Shown: positions 42,848 to 51,703 of the stretch, in pieces
Layout: each line of letters starts with the position of its first letter
How positions within the stretch are numbered: position 1 is the first letter of the stretch
Origin: Frankiales bacterium
Lineage (GTDB): Bacteria > Actinomycetota > Actinomycetes > S36-B12 > CAIYMF01
Assembly (NCBI GenBank): GCA_016125335.1
Contig: WGLY01000039.1
Location: 1 to 64,000, forward strand
Direction: 5' to 3'
Length of the DNA stretch: 64,000 nt
The notes under the pieces: generated by a model
What the model saw: the letters and a program-made list of their open reading frames with translations, nothing else
What the model was told of the DNA's origin: nothing
Databases searched by the model: none
Program-made: the position numbers and the translations under genes

Positions 42848-43357
42848 GTGCCCGAGACCCCCCGCCAGCGGTCGCTGATGCACGGCCTCTCCCAGCGTCT
42901 CGGCAGCCTGCTGCACGAGGTCGCCAAGTTCGGGGTCGTCGGCATCGTCGCGCTCGTCGTCGACGTCGGCCTGTTCAACGTGCTGCGCTTCGCCGGCGGC
43001 GAGGGCCCGTTCTACGACAAGCCGCTCACCGCCAAGGTCATCAGCGTCACCGTGGCCACCACGGTGGCCTACTTCGGCAACCGCTACTGGACCTTCCGCA
43101 ACCGCGGCCGCACCACGTTCCGGCGCGAGTACCTGCTGTTCTTCGTGCTCAACGGCGTGGGCCTGGGCATCTCCGTGGCCTGCCTGTGGTTCAGCCACTA
43201 CGCCCTCGGTCTCACCGGGCCGGTCGCCGACAACATCAGCGCGAACGTCGTCGGCCTCGGCCTCGGGACGCTGTTCCGCTTCTGGTCCTACCGGCGCTGG
43301 GTGTTCCCCGCGGACCCCGCCGCGGCGGACGAGGCGGCCATCTCCACCTCCGTCTGA
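42848..43357 (+). CDS. GtrA family membrane protein
   Basis: 169 residues with four hydrophobic segments, the normal GtrA layout: KFGVVGIVALVVDVGLFNVL, a second span around KVISVTVATTVAYFGNRYWT, a third in LLFFVLNGVGLGISVACLWF, and the last around ISANVVGLGLGTLFRFWSYR. GtrA proteins help flip or attach polyprenyl-linked sugars to envelope glycans. Orthologues lie next to purK in mycobacteria. GTG 42848 follows TAGACT by six bases. The final 70 bases are also coding on the other strand for the histidine kinase tail. Confidence 0.93.
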   Translation: MPETPRQRSLMHGLSQRLGSLLHEVAKFGVVGIVALVVDVGLFNVLRFAGGEGPFYDKPLTAKVISVTVATTVAYFGNRYWTFRNRGRTTFRREYLLFFVLNGVGLGISVACLWFSHYALGLTGPVADNISANVVGLGLGTLFRFWSYRRWVFPADPAAADEAAISTSV

Positions 43358-44727
43358 CCCGGCTCCGCGACCGCGGCAGCGGCGCCGTCCTGCGCCTGCG
43401 CGGACGGCTCCGCGGGGGCCGGGAGCGCCGGCTCCCCCGACGTCTCCGGCCCCGGCTGGTCGGAGGCACGGCTGCGCCGGGTGGGCAGGAACATCGCGAA
43501 CACCGCAGGGCGGGCGGAGATCATCTCGAGCCGGCCGCCGTCGGCGGCCACCAGCGTGCGCGCGAGCGCCAGCCCGAGGCCCGAGCCCCCGCCGCCGCTC
43601 ACGCTGCGCTCGAAGACCCGCCGCTCCACCTCCGGCGCCACCCCGGCGCCCTGGTCGCCCACCTCGATCACCACCCAGGTGCCCGACGCGCGCACCCGCA
43701 CCATGGTGCGGCCGCCGCCGTGCACCAGCGAGTTCTCGATGAGGGTCGCCAGCACCTGCGCCTGCGCGCCGCGGGCCCCGGTGATCCAGAGCCCGACGCT
43801 GCCCAGGGCCTCCAGCTCCCGGCCCTGCGCCTCGAACGCCGGGGTCCACTCCACCACCTGGCCGCGCACGAGGTCGTCGATCGGGTAGCGCGACGCCGCC
43901 TCGAGCGGGAAGCCGCGCCCGACGGACACCACGTCGTCCACGACGCCGGAGAGCCGCTCCACCTGGCCGAGCGCGGCGGTGGCCTCGGCGTGCACCACGT
44001 CGAGGTCGTCGGCGGCGAGGATCTCCTCGAGCCGCAGCGAGAGCGCGGTGAGCGGCGAGCGCAGCTGGTGGCTGGCCTCGGCGGTGACCCGGCGCTCGCG
44101 CTCGAGGACGTCGTTGAAGCTGGTGACCGCGCGGTCGAGCTCGTCGGCGACGGCGTCGAGCTCCTCGATGCCGTACCGCCGCCCCACCGCGCGGCGGTCG
44201 CCGGTCGAGAGCAGCTCGGCGGACTCGGCGAAGTCCTCGAGCGGCCGGGTGAGCCTTCGGGCGTAGACCGAGGCGATGACCATCGCCACGCCGAGGGCGA
44301 GCAGCGACAGCGCCACGACGATGAGCCCCTCCTGCACGACCTCGCCGACCAGGAGGCTGCGCGGGATCACGGCCGTGACGGTCACCCGCGTGGGCCCGGA
44401 GCCCGCCGTGCCGGTCCCGGTGAAGCCGCCCCCGTCGGGGACCGGACCGGTCTGCACCACGCGGCCGTCGGGGAGGACGGCCTGGAGCCAGGCGTCGTTG
44501 CGAGGAACGCGGATGAGCGTCGACTCGGTGATGTGGGCGGCGCCGTCGTTGGCGACGATCGAGTCCTGGAGGTAGCTCGCCACGAAGCTCGCGGTGTCAT
44601 GGGCGTGCTCGTCCTTGGCGCTGGACATCGCCGCCCAGATCACGGTCATGAGGACGACGCCGAGGATCGTCAGCGCCAGCAGCGTGGTGGAGAAGACGAG
44701 GAGGAGCAGACGGCGGCGCACGGTCAC
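43288..44727 (-). CDS. two-component sensor histidine kinase
   Basis: 479 residues from GTG 44727, overlapping the regulator stop as GTGA. First span RRRLLLLVFSTTLLALTILG, an extracytoplasmic sensor of about 120 residues, second span around ALSLLALGVAMVIASVYARR, then HAMP. The core is complete: the phospho-acceptor His in TAEASHQLRSPLTAL, N box LATLIENSLVHGGG, G1 VGDQGAGVAP and G2 GGGGSGLGLALART. A Pro/Ala/Glu-rich tail of about 60 residues follows the kinase core, and its last 23 codons lie antisense inside the GtrA gene. Signal unknown; partner is the regulator upstream. Confidence 0.92.
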   Translation of the reverse strand: MTVRRRLLLLVFSTTLLALTILGVVLMTVIWAAMSSAKDEHAHDTASFVASYLQDSIVANDGAAHITESTLIRVPRNDAWLQAVLPDGRVVQTGPVPDGGGFTGTGTAGSGPTRVTVTAVIPRSLLVGEVVQEGLIVVALSLLALGVAMVIASVYARRLTRPLEDFAESAELLSTGDRRAVGRRYGIEELDAVADELDRAVTSFNDVLERERRVTAEASHQLRSPLTALSLRLEEILAADDLDVVHAEATAALGQVERLSGVVDDVVSVGRGFPLEAASRYPIDDLVRGQVVEWTPAFEAQGRELEALGSVGLWITGARGAQAQVLATLIENSLVHGGGRTMVRVRASGTWVVIEVGDQGAGVAPEVERRVFERSVSGGGGSGLGLALARTLVAADGGRLEMISARPAVFAMFLPTRRSRASDQPGPETSGEPALPAPAEPSAQAQDGAAAAVAEPGQTEVEMAASSAAAGSAGNTQRR

Positions 44728-45407
44728 TCCGGCCGGTCGAGCCGGAAGCCGACACCGCGCACGGTGGCGATGAACGACCCGGCGGAGCCGAGCTTGCGGC
44801 GCAGGGTCGACACGTGCATGTCGAGGGTCTTGGTGGCCCCGAACCACTCGGTCTGCCACACCTCGCGCATGAGCTGCTCGCGGGGGACGACCGAGCCGGC
44901 CCGGCGCAGCAGCACGACCAGCAGGTCGTACTCCTTCGGGGTCAGCGCCGCCTCGACGCCGTCGACGCTCACCCGGCGGGACTTGAGGTCGACCACGAGG
45001 CCGCCCGCGCGGAGCGCCTCGGGCTCGGGCGCGGGCGCCCGGCGCAGCTGCGCGCGGACGCGGGCGAGGAGCTCGGTGAGCCGGAAGGGCTTGCTCACGT
45101 AGTCGTCCGCGCCGGCGTCGAGGCCCACCACGAGGTCCGGCACGGCGGTGCGCGCCGTCAGCACCAGCACGGGCAGCGTGCTGCCCTGGCCGCGCAGGGC
45201 CCGGCACACCTCCAGGCCGTCCATCCCCGGCAGGCCGAGGTCGAGCAGGAGGAGGTCGGAGGAGCCGGACAGCGCCGCGGCGAGGGCGGCGCACCCGTCG
45301 GTGACCAGCGTGACGTCGTAGCCCTCGCGCGAGAGGGCCCGCACCAGCGGCTCGCTGATGTCGGCGTCGTCCTCGGCCACGAGGACGCGGTTGGGCGCGG
45401 CGCTCAC
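44724..45407 (-). CDS. OmpR-family response regulator
   Basis: 227 residues from GTG 45407, chosen because TATCCT lies exactly six bases upstream; a longer frame to 45437 would run through this promoter. Receiver: VLVAEDDADISEP, Asp56 in DLLLLDLGLPGMDGLEV, LTARTAVPDLVVG and DDYVSKPFRLTELLAR. Winged helix: LTPKEYDLLVVLLRRAGSVV and DMHVSTLRRKLG. It is coupled to the kinase gene downstream. Targets unknown; the nearby GtrA and signalling genes are candidates. Confidence 0.94.
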   Translation of the reverse strand: MSAAPNRVLVAEDDADISEPLVRALSREGYDVTLVTDGCAALAAALSGSSDLLLLDLGLPGMDGLEVCRALRGQGSTLPVLVLTARTAVPDLVVGLDAGADDYVSKPFRLTELLARVRAQLRRAPAPEPEALRAGGLVVDLKSRRVSVDGVEAALTPKEYDLLVVLLRRAGSVVPREQLMREVWQTEWFGATKTLDMHVSTLRRKLGSAGSFIATVRGVGFRLDRPE

Positions 45408-45413
45408 GCGGCC

Positions 45414-45419
45414 AGGATA
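45414..45419 (-). promoter_or_regulatory. leaderless -10 (TATCCT) of two-component operon
   Basis: TATCCT, GGCCGC, GTG 45407 on the minus strand; the best-looking hexamer in this group. Confidence 0.7.
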
Positions 45420-45504
45420 GGGCCGTCCGCCGGGCACGGAGGACCGACGCGGAAGGCCGCCGCGGACCGCGGGAGGGCCCCGCCCGGCAGGTGCCCGGTC
45501 CGGG

Positions 45505-47133
45505 TCAGCGGCACAGGGCGAGGGCGACGCCGGCGCGCAGCACGGCGGCGTAGGGGCGCACCGGCGCGGACAGCTCGTCGCCGAGGATCTCCACGACCCA
45601 GTGGTCGCCGGCGCCGTCCGCCAGGCCGCTCATGAGCATCTCGGACTGGCCGGCGAGCATGAGCAGCGACACCTCGGCCGGGTCGCTGCGCGGGTCGTCG
45701 ACGTCGACGATCACGTGGTGCCCGGTGAGGGCCGCGTAGGTGGCCGGGTACTCCTCGACGGGGTAGTCGTCGACGACGTAGTACTCCGCCCCCTCGACCC
45801 CGCGCGAGACGGCCGAGGCCTCGGTGCGGACGGTCCGCGAGCCCGCCGCCATGCGCGAGACGAACCAGCTCGAGGCGTCCACGCTCTCGGCGAGCACCTC
45901 CGCCACGACCACGAGGCGCTTGAGCGGGTCGTGCTCCACGCTGGCGTCGAGCCGGCGGACGACCTCGTCGAGCACCGGGCCCGGGCCGAGCGCGCCGCGC
46001 CCCCGGAACTGCCGGCGCTCGGGCTGGTCCTCGTCACCGTCGGCGTCGCCGGGCAGGGACGAGGTGCGGCCGGCCACGACGGGCGCCTGGAGCCCCGCGC
46101 GCTTGGCCCGGTACTGCGCGGCGTCGGCGGCCCGCAGGAAGCGGGACGGCGTCACCGCGGTGGTAGGCAGGTCGTCGGTGGTGGCCACGCCGCAGGCCAC
46201 GCCCTCGTCGAGCACGCCGGAGGCGCGGCGGCAGATGTCCTGGGCCAGCGCCACGACGTCGTCGCCGCTGGACCCCATCACGAGGACGCAGAACTCGTCG
46301 CCGCCGAGGCGGGCCGCGAGGGCGTCGGCGTACGTCGAGGCGGCGGCGGACAGCTCGCTGGCGAAGGTGAGGAGCGAGGAGTCCCCGGCCACGTGCCCGT
46401 GCCGGTCGTTGATCCGCTTGAGGCCGTTGACGTCGACCACCACGATCCCCACCGGCAACCCGTGGCTGCGGTAGAGCGAGAGCGCCTCGTCGAGGCGGTC
46501 CTCGAACGCACGGCGGTTCGCCAGGCCGGTGAGGTCGTCGGTGTAGGCCAGGCGCTCGACCCGGGCCAGGTGCTCGGCCTGCGCGATCCCGGCGCCCACC
46601 TGGGCGGACACGATGCGGGCGAAGTCGACGTCGTCGTCGGTGAACACGGGCTGGCCCGCGGACCGGGACGCCCACAGCTCGCCCCACATCCGGCCCTCGT
46701 ACATGATCGGCACGGCCAGGGCGCAGTGCTTGCCCTCCTCGACCAGGATGCGCCGCACGGCCGGGTCGATGTCCTCGTCGTCGAGGCTCTGCGCGTAGCC
46801 GACGCCGTCGGCGAGCATCTTGCGGGCGAGCGGGTACTCCGAGAGCAGGTAGGTCTCGTCGACGGGGTCGTGGACCTGGCCGGGCCCGAGCTCGCCGTCG
46901 TTGACCAGGGTCCGCAGCCGGCCGCGGTCGCGCTCCCAGTGCGAGAGGGAGACGCAGGACGCCTCGAGCGCGCGCCGGCCCTCCGCCGCCATCACCCGCA
47001 GCAGGTCGGCGTAGCCGCGCGCCGCGGACACCAGCGAGACGAACTCGATGAGCGAGCGCAGCCGGAAGCCGAGGTCGGCCGCGGGCACGCCCGCGTGCCC
47101 GGACCCCGGATCGATGTCCGCGCCGTCCCGCAC
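45505..47133 (-). CDS. GAF-GGDEF diguanylate cyclase with extra C-terminal domain
   Basis: 542 residues from GTG 47133. An ATG at 47238 is in frame, but codons between the two have many A/T third positions, unlike the gene body, so the shorter start was chosen. About 25-205: GAF domain (LRSLIEFVSLVSAARGYADL, CALAVPIMYEGRMWGELWAS). About 210-375: GGDEF domain with LAYTDDLTGLANRRAFEDRL, VVDVNGLKRINDRHGH and an intact active site ARLGGDEFCVLV. The inhibitory I-site (RxxD nine residues before GG) reads YADA, so product inhibition is probably absent. About 400-540 is GAF-like. It is likely to make c-di-GMP, opposing the GAF-EAL protein at 22171. Confidence 0.88.
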   Translation of the reverse strand: MRDGADIDPGSGHAGVPAADLGFRLRSLIEFVSLVSAARGYADLLRVMAAEGRRALEASCVSLSHWERDRGRLRTLVNDGELGPGQVHDPVDETYLLSEYPLARKMLADGVGYAQSLDDEDIDPAVRRILVEEGKHCALAVPIMYEGRMWGELWASRSAGQPVFTDDDVDFARIVSAQVGAGIAQAEHLARVERLAYTDDLTGLANRRAFEDRLDEALSLYRSHGLPVGIVVVDVNGLKRINDRHGHVAGDSSLLTFASELSAAASTYADALAARLGGDEFCVLVMGSSGDDVVALAQDICRRASGVLDEGVACGVATTDDLPTTAVTPSRFLRAADAAQYRAKRAGLQAPVVAGRTSSLPGDADGDEDQPERRQFRGRGALGPGPVLDEVVRRLDASVEHDPLKRLVVVAEVLAESVDASSWFVSRMAAGSRTVRTEASAVSRGVEGAEYYVVDDYPVEEYPATYAALTGHHVIVDVDDPRSDPAEVSLLMLAGQSEMLMSGLADGAGDHWVVEILGDELSAPVRPYAAVLRAGVALALCR

Positions 47134-47328
47134 GAGGTCTGTATCGGCAGGCGGGCCCGGCAGCCGTTCACCCGTTCCGGTGGTCCGCTGGCCCGAACGG
47201 ATGACCCCCGTCGCTCGGCGGGACCGGCGCGAGGGCATGCGAGCACGACAGCACGGCGGCGGGCCCCTGTCTGCCGAACCGCCCGACCGACCCTCCGTCG
47301 TCCGACTACCGGGGGCGGGCCCGGGCGG

Positions 47329-48342
47329 TCAGGCCCGCTGGAGCACCGCCGGCGCCACCAGGCCGAGCCCGCGCACCGGCCGCGGGAGCAGCGGCAGCAC
47401 CCGCACGCCCGGAGCGGACGTCAGCGCCACGGCGGTGACCGGGTCCACCAGCACGGAGTCGGGCCGGGCCTCGGCGGTGAGCCGGCTCGCCAGGTTGACG
47501 GTGGTGCCGAAGACGTCGCCGCGCCGCGCCACGACGACCCCGGTCGCGAGGCCGACCCGCAGCCGGGGCACGCGCCGGTCGGTGCGGTGCTCCTCGATGA
47601 GGCGCAGCCCGATCTCGGCGGCGGCGCGGGGAGCGTCGGCGACGAAGAGGATCTCGTCGCCGAGGGTCTTGATCAGCCGTCCGCCGGCCGCGGCGACGAC
47701 GTCGGCCGACCTCGACTCGAACCGGTCGACGAGGTCGGCGAGCTCCTGCTCCTCGAGGCGGCGCGAGAGCCGGGTGAACCCCACCTGGTCGGCGAAGCCC
47801 ACCGTGAGGTGGCCGGTCTCGACCGCGCCCTCGCGCTCGGCGTCCCCCAGCGCGCGCTCGACCGCGGCGGCGAGCTGGCGCCGCCAGCCGTGCACGAGCA
47901 GCCGCTCGAGCACTGGGAGCAGGAGGTCCAGCTCGCGGAACAGAGCGGCCGCGGACTCCTCGGACAGCGGGTCGCGCCGGTCGACGGCACCGCGCTCGAC
48001 CAGCAGACGGCCGAACGTGTCGGTCTGCCAGTCGGCCAGCCGGGCCGCCGTCTGGCCGAGGCTGCGGGCCACCTCGACCGCGACCCCCCAGTCGAGCACC
48101 CCACGGCGCAGCAGGGTGCCGAGCAGCCGGAGGGCGTCGGCGTCGGCATCGGTGAACTCCACCGCGTCGCCGACGTCGGCGAAGCCGAGCGCGCGCCACA
48201 GCCGCCGGGCCTCGGGCAGCGGGACGCCGGCGTCGTGCGCCACCTGCTCGCGCCGCAGCCGGCGCGGCGCGCCGAGCACGACGTCGACGAGCTCGTCGAC
48301 GACCTCGTCGCTGCGCCGTCCCCCGCCGCCCGGCTCGGTCAC
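47329..48342 (-). CDS. class III adenylate cyclase with N-terminal regulatory domain (Rv1264-like)
   Basis: 337 residues from GTG 48342, overlapping the PH-domain gene stop by four bases. Residues 1-150 are helical and resemble the autoinhibitory domain of mycobacterial Rv1264 (LRREQVAHDAGVPLPEARRL, DWQTDTFGRLLVERG). The cyclase domain (about 165-330) has metal-binding Asp in TVGFADQVGFTRLSRRL, substrate Lys and second Asp in RLIKTLGDEILFVAD, and DVFGTTVNLASRLTAEA, whose Asn and Arg stabilise the transition state. All catalytic positions appear to be present, so it should make cAMP. In Rv1264 the N-terminal domain senses pH. Confidence 0.9.
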   Translation of the reverse strand: MTEPGGGGRRSDEVVDELVDVVLGAPRRLRREQVAHDAGVPLPEARRLWRALGFADVGDAVEFTDADADALRLLGTLLRRGVLDWGVAVEVARSLGQTAARLADWQTDTFGRLLVERGAVDRRDPLSEESAAALFRELDLLLPVLERLLVHGWRRQLAAAVERALGDAEREGAVETGHLTVGFADQVGFTRLSRRLEEQELADLVDRFESRSADVVAAAGGRLIKTLGDEILFVADAPRAAAEIGLRLIEEHRTDRRVPRLRVGLATGVVVARRGDVFGTTVNLASRLTAEARPDSVLVDPVTAVALTSAPGVRVLPLLPRPVRGLGLVAPAVLQRA

Positions 48343-48884
48343 TCGGACGACGGGCCGGGGACCGGCGGCGGCGGACCGGGGCGCTGCTCGTACTGCTGGC
48401 GCCGGCGCATGTCGTCCTCGTCGTGCAGCCGGTAGATGTCGCGCTGGATCTGCTCGACATTGGGGACGCTGGTGATGACGAGCTGGCCCTGGGTGCCGGC
48501 CGACTCGACCTGGAGGGTCCCGCAGTTGAGGAAGCGCTCGATGAAGGAGTGCGAGAACGACACGTCGTTCACGCGCGACAGCGGCATGTCGCGGCCCTTA
48601 CGGGCGATGATGCCGGTGCGCACGATGATGCGGTGGTCGGTGAACACGTACTGGGTCGAGTACCAGTAGACGAACGGGCGCACCACCCAGACCACGAGGG
48701 CGATCACCATCACCCCGGCGACGATCCAGCGCACGGCGGCGTTGTCGAACTTCGCGAGGAGGAAGAAGCCGACGCCGAGCGTCACGAGGAAGACGAACGC
48801 GGGAGCGACGAGCGCGCGCCAGTGCGGGCGCAGCTCGTAGACGATCTGCTCGTCGTCGGCCAGGAGCTTCTTCGGGTACGCCAT
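48339..48884 (-). CDS. bacterial PH-domain (bPH2) membrane protein, Rv3278c-like
   Basis: 181 residues from ATG 48884. Two adjacent hydrophobic spans (about 27-45 and 50-70) precede a bacterial PH domain: YWYSTQYVFTDHRIIVRTGI, RKGRDMPLSRVNDVSFSHSF, GTLQVESAGTQGQLVITSVP. The C-terminus is charged and then Pro-rich. The family is uncharacterised, membrane-associated, and sits beside birA/accD5 in mycobacteria as here. It overlaps the adenylate cyclase gene by four bases, so co-expression with cAMP synthesis is likely. CACGAT lies six bases upstream of the ATG. Confidence 0.88.
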   Translation of the reverse strand: MAYPKKLLADDEQIVYELRPHWRALVAPAFVFLVTLGVGFFLLAKFDNAAVRWIVAGVMVIALVVWVVRPFVYWYSTQYVFTDHRIIVRTGIIARKGRDMPLSRVNDVSFSHSFIERFLNCGTLQVESAGTQGQLVITSVPNVEQIQRDIYRLHDEDDMRRRQQYEQRPGPPPPVPGPSSE

Positions 48885-48890
48885 GGCCGC

Positions 48891-48896
48891 ATCGTG
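48891..48896 (-). promoter_or_regulatory. possible leaderless -10 (CACGAT) of PH-domain/cyclase operon
   Basis: CACGAT, GCGGCC, ATG 48884 on the minus strand. Spacing fits the group; the first base departs from consensus. Confidence 0.35.
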
Positions 48897-48952
48897 GCAC
48901 GCCGCCCGGGGATCGGGCGCGGGGACCGCGGGGATTGCCGGGCCGCACGGTG

Positions 48953-49807
48953 TCAGCGGAGGTGGGTCACGTCGCCCGCCGACACGCTCTCCGTCCCGCC
49001 CCCGCCGGTCCGTACGAGCAGCCGGCCCTGGTCGTCGATCGCGTACGCCGTGCCCTCCACGGAGCGCTCGCCCGGAAGCAGTGCGCGCACCTCGGCGCCG
49101 AGGGTGACGCAGGCGGCGCCGTACTCGTCGAGCAGACCTGTGCGGCGGGCGTCGCCCTGCCCCTGCTGCCAGCGCGCGTAGCGGCCGCGCAGCGCGTCGA
49201 GCACGTCCACGACGAGGCGCTCGCGCGACACCGCCACGCCCTCGAGCCGGGCCGAGGTCGCCGTGGGCACCGGGAGCTCGTCGGCGCGCAGGCCGGTGTT
49301 GACGCCGATGCCCACCACGAGCGCGCGCCCGACGCGCTCCACGAGGATCCCGCCGAGCTTGCGCGGGCCCGGGCCGCCCGCGCGGTCCGGCCCGGGCACC
49401 ACGACGTCGTTGGGCCACTTGAGCCCGCAGCGCAGCCCCTGCCGGGCCAGCGCCTCGACCACCGCGAGGCCCGCCGTGAGCGGGACCCACCCCCAGGACT
49501 CGTCCGGCACCACCGGTCGCAGCACCACCGACATCGCCAGGCCGGCGCCGTACGGCGAGGTCCACGTGCGGTCGAGGCGGCCTCGTCCCGCGGTCTGCTC
49601 GTCGGCGACGACCGTGAAGCCCTCGGGCGCACCCTCGGCCACCTGGTCGGCGGCATCGGCGTTGGTGGAACCGGTGGACCCGAGCACCACGACCGGTCCC
49701 CAGCCCCCGTCGCCGGCGCCGTCGAGGGCCCGGCGCAGGACGTCGTCGCGCCACTCGCGGGGGTCCTCCGGCCGGCCGTCACCGTCCGCTGAGTCGGGGG
49801 AGGTCAC
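48953..49807 (-). CDS. birA: biotin-[acetyl-CoA carboxylase] ligase, monofunctional
   Basis: 284 residues from GTG 49807, six bases after TACCTT. It attaches biotin to the carboxyl-carrier lysine of the acyl-CoA carboxylase alpha subunit. Motifs: [36 protein letters not shown] (the GRGR biotinyl-AMP loop), [18 protein letters not shown] and VVGIGVNTG, then a C-terminal SH3-like domain. It has no N-terminal helix-turn-helix, so it should not act as a repressor. It is divergent from the carboxylase beta subunit gene and shares a symmetric promoter core with it. Confidence 0.95.
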   Translation of the reverse strand: MTSPDSADGDGRPEDPREWRDDVLRRALDGAGDGGWGPVVVLGSTGSTNADAADQVAEGAPEGFTVVADEQTAGRGRLDRTWTSPYGAGLAMSVVLRPVVPDESWGWVPLTAGLAVVEALARQGLRCGLKWPNDVVVPGPDRAGGPGPRKLGGILVERVGRALVVGIGVNTGLRADELPVPTATSARLEGVAVSRERLVVDVLDALRGRYARWQQGQGDARRTGLLDEYGAACVTLGAEVRALLPGERSVEGTAYAIDDQGRLLVRTGGGGTESVSAGDVTHLR

Positions 49808-49812
49808 CTGGC

Positions 49813-49818
49813 TAAGGT
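49813..49818 (+). promoter_or_regulatory. -10 element (TAAGGT) of accD-accE operon
   Basis: It would start transcription near 49825 and give a leader of about 43 bases with GAGAGG before GTG 49868. It overlaps the birA -10 on the other strand. Confidence 0.45.
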
Positions 49819-49819
49819 A
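49814..49819 (-). promoter_or_regulatory. leaderless -10 (TACCTT) of birA
   Basis: TACCTT, AGCCAG, GTG 49807 on the minus strand. It is read from TAAGGTA, which also gives a plus-strand -10 one base away. Confidence 0.65.
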
Positions 49820-49867
49820 CGAGACAGGCCCGCGCCGACGGGACCGAGACGGACGAGAGGTGACCCG

Positions 49868-51478
49868 GTGACCGCTGCGCCGGAGCTCGAGACGACGGGG
49901 ACCGCGCCCGAGGACGACCCCAAGACCACGGCCGGCAAGCTCGCCGACTTCGAGGCGCGGCGCGACGCCGCCTCGCACGCGGCGTCGGCCAAGGCGGTGG
50001 AGAAGCAGCACGCGCGCGGCAAGGGCACGGCCCGCGAGCGCATCGAGATGCTGCTCGACGAGGGCTCGTTCGTCGAGCTCGACGCCCTCGCCCGCCACCG
50101 GTCGAACAACTTCGACCTGCCCGACAACCGGCCCTACGGCGACGGCGTCGTCACGGGCTACGGCACGGTCGACGGTCGCCAGGTGTGCGTGTTCGCGCAG
50201 GACTTCACCGTCTTCGGCGGGAGCCTCGGCGAGGTCTTCGGCGAGAAGATCGTCAAGGTCATGGACCTCGCGCTCAAGACGGGCGTGCCGGTCGTCGGCA
50301 TCAACGACTCCGGCGGCGCCCGCATCCAGGAGGGCGTCGTCTCGCTCGGCCTGTACGGCGAGATCTTCCGGCGCAACGTGCTCGCCTCCGGCGTCGTCCC
50401 GCAGATCTCGCTCGTGATGGGCCCGTGCGCCGGCGGCGCGGTCTACTCCCCCGCCATCACCGACTTCACCGTGATGGTCGACAAGACCTCGCACATGTTC
50501 ATCACGGGGCCGGACGTCATCAAGACGGTCACCGGCGAGGACGTCGGCTTCGAGGACCTCGGCGGCGCGCGCACCCACAACAGCAAGTCCGGCGTCGCGC
50601 ACGCGATGACGGCCGACGAGGCCGAGGCCATGGACTTCGTCAAGGCGCTGCTCGGTTTCCTGCCCAGCAACAACCTCGACGAGGCGCCGGCCTTCGACGT
50701 CGACGCGGACCTCGCGCCCTCCGAGAGCGACCTCGCCCTCGACACGCTCGTGCCGGACTCGCCCAACCAGCCCTACGACATGCACCGGGTGATCGAGTCG
50801 GTCCTCGACGACGCCGACTTCCTCGAGATCCAGGCGCTCTGGGCGCCCAACATCATCGTGGGGTTCGGCCGCGTCGAGGGCCGCTCGGTGGGCGTGGTGG
50901 CCAACCAGCCGATGCAGTTCGCCGGCACGCTCGACATCGAGGCGTCGGAGAAGGCCGCCCGCTTCGTGCGCACCTGCGACGCCTTCAACGTGCCGGTGCT
51001 CACCTTCGTCGACGTCCCCGGGTTCCTGCCCGGCACGGACCAGGAGTGGAACGGCATCATCCGGCGCGGGGCCAAGCTCATCTACGCCTATGCCGAGGCC
51101 ACCGTGCCCCTGGTCACCGTGATCACCCGCAAGGCCTACGGAGGCGCCTACGACGTCATGGGGTCCAAGCACCTCGGCGCCGACGTCAACCTCGCCTGGC
51201 CCACCGCGCAGATCGCGGTGATGGGCGCGCAGGGCGCGGTCAACATCCTCTACCGCCGCGAGCTCGCGGCGTCCGAGGACGCCGACGCCGAGCGCGCGGC
51301 CCTCATCGCCGACTACGAGCGCACGCTGGCCAACCCCTACGTCGCGGCCGAGCGCGGCTACGTGGACGCGGTCATCCGGCCGAGCGAGACGCGGGCACAG
51401 GTCACGCGGGCGCTGCGGGCGCTGCGCACCAAGCGCGCCGCGATGCCGCCGAAGAAGCACGGGAACATCCCGCTGTGA
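49868..51478 (+). CDS. accD5: acyl-CoA/propionyl-CoA carboxylase beta (carboxyltransferase) subunit, AccD5-like
   Basis: 536 residues from GTG 49868 with GAGAGG upstream. It transfers carboxylate from biotin to acyl-CoA, mainly propionyl-CoA in AccD5 orthologues. Conserved blocks: [40 protein letters not shown] (oxyanion glycines), [60 protein letters not shown] and [20 protein letters not shown]. The epsilon subunit gene overlaps its 3' end. The alpha subunit is at 57277 and the biotin ligase is divergent. Order birA-accD5-accE5-maf matches mycobacteria. Confidence 0.96.
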   Translation: MTAAPELETTGTAPEDDPKTTAGKLADFEARRDAASHAASAKAVEKQHARGKGTARERIEMLLDEGSFVELDALARHRSNNFDLPDNRPYGDGVVTGYGTVDGRQVCVFAQDFTVFGGSLGEVFGEKIVKVMDLALKTGVPVVGINDSGGARIQEGVVSLGLYGEIFRRNVLASGVVPQISLVMGPCAGGAVYSPAITDFTVMVDKTSHMFITGPDVIKTVTGEDVGFEDLGGARTHNSKSGVAHAMTADEAEAMDFVKALLGFLPSNNLDEAPAFDVDADLAPSESDLALDTLVPDSPNQPYDMHRVIESVLDDADFLEIQALWAPNIIVGFGRVEGRSVGVVANQPMQFAGTLDIEASEKAARFVRTCDAFNVPVLTFVDVPGFLPGTDQEWNGIIRRGAKLIYAYAEATVPLVTVITRKAYGGAYDVMGSKHLGADVNLAWPTAQIAVMGAQGAVNILYRRELAASEDADAERAALIADYERTLANPYVAAERGYVDAVIRPSETRAQVTRALRALRTKRAAMPPKKHGNIPL

Positions 51479-51693
51479 GCGACGAGCCGGAGGCCGTGGA
51501 GCGGCCGGTGCTGCGCGTCGTGCGCGGCGAGCCGGACGCCACCGAGATCGCGGCGCTGGTGGCCGTCGTCGCGGCGAGCGGCGGCGGCGACCCGGCTCCG
51601 CGGCGCGCCCGGTCGGCGTGGGCGGACCCGGCCCGGTCGCTGCGCCACGCGCTGCCCGCCGGCGGCTGGCGCGCCACCTACGCGCCCCGGTGA
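51475..51693 (+). CDS. accE: acyl-CoA carboxylase epsilon subunit
   Basis: 72 residues from GTG 51475, overlapping the accD5 stop as GTGA. Typical epsilon layout: an acidic start, the conserved block [20 protein letters not shown], then [20 protein letters not shown]. AccE subunits hold alpha and beta together in actinomycete carboxylases and occur only in this group. Small size and sequence drift make it easy to miss. Confidence 0.9.
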   Translation: MSDEPEAVERPVLRVVRGEPDATEIAALVAVVAASGGGDPAPRRARSAWADPARSLRHALPAGGWRATYAPR

Positions 51694-51703
51694 GGCGGCG
51701 CTG

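Noticed and set aside
45408-45437. Longer start of the response regulator at 45437
   Set aside because: It would translate the TATCCT -10 box; GTG 45407 has exact leaderless spacing.
47134-47238. Longer start of the GGDEF protein at ATG 47238
   Set aside because: Third codon positions between 47238 and 47133 contain many A/T bases, unlike the body of the gene, and no ribosome site or -10 precedes the ATG.
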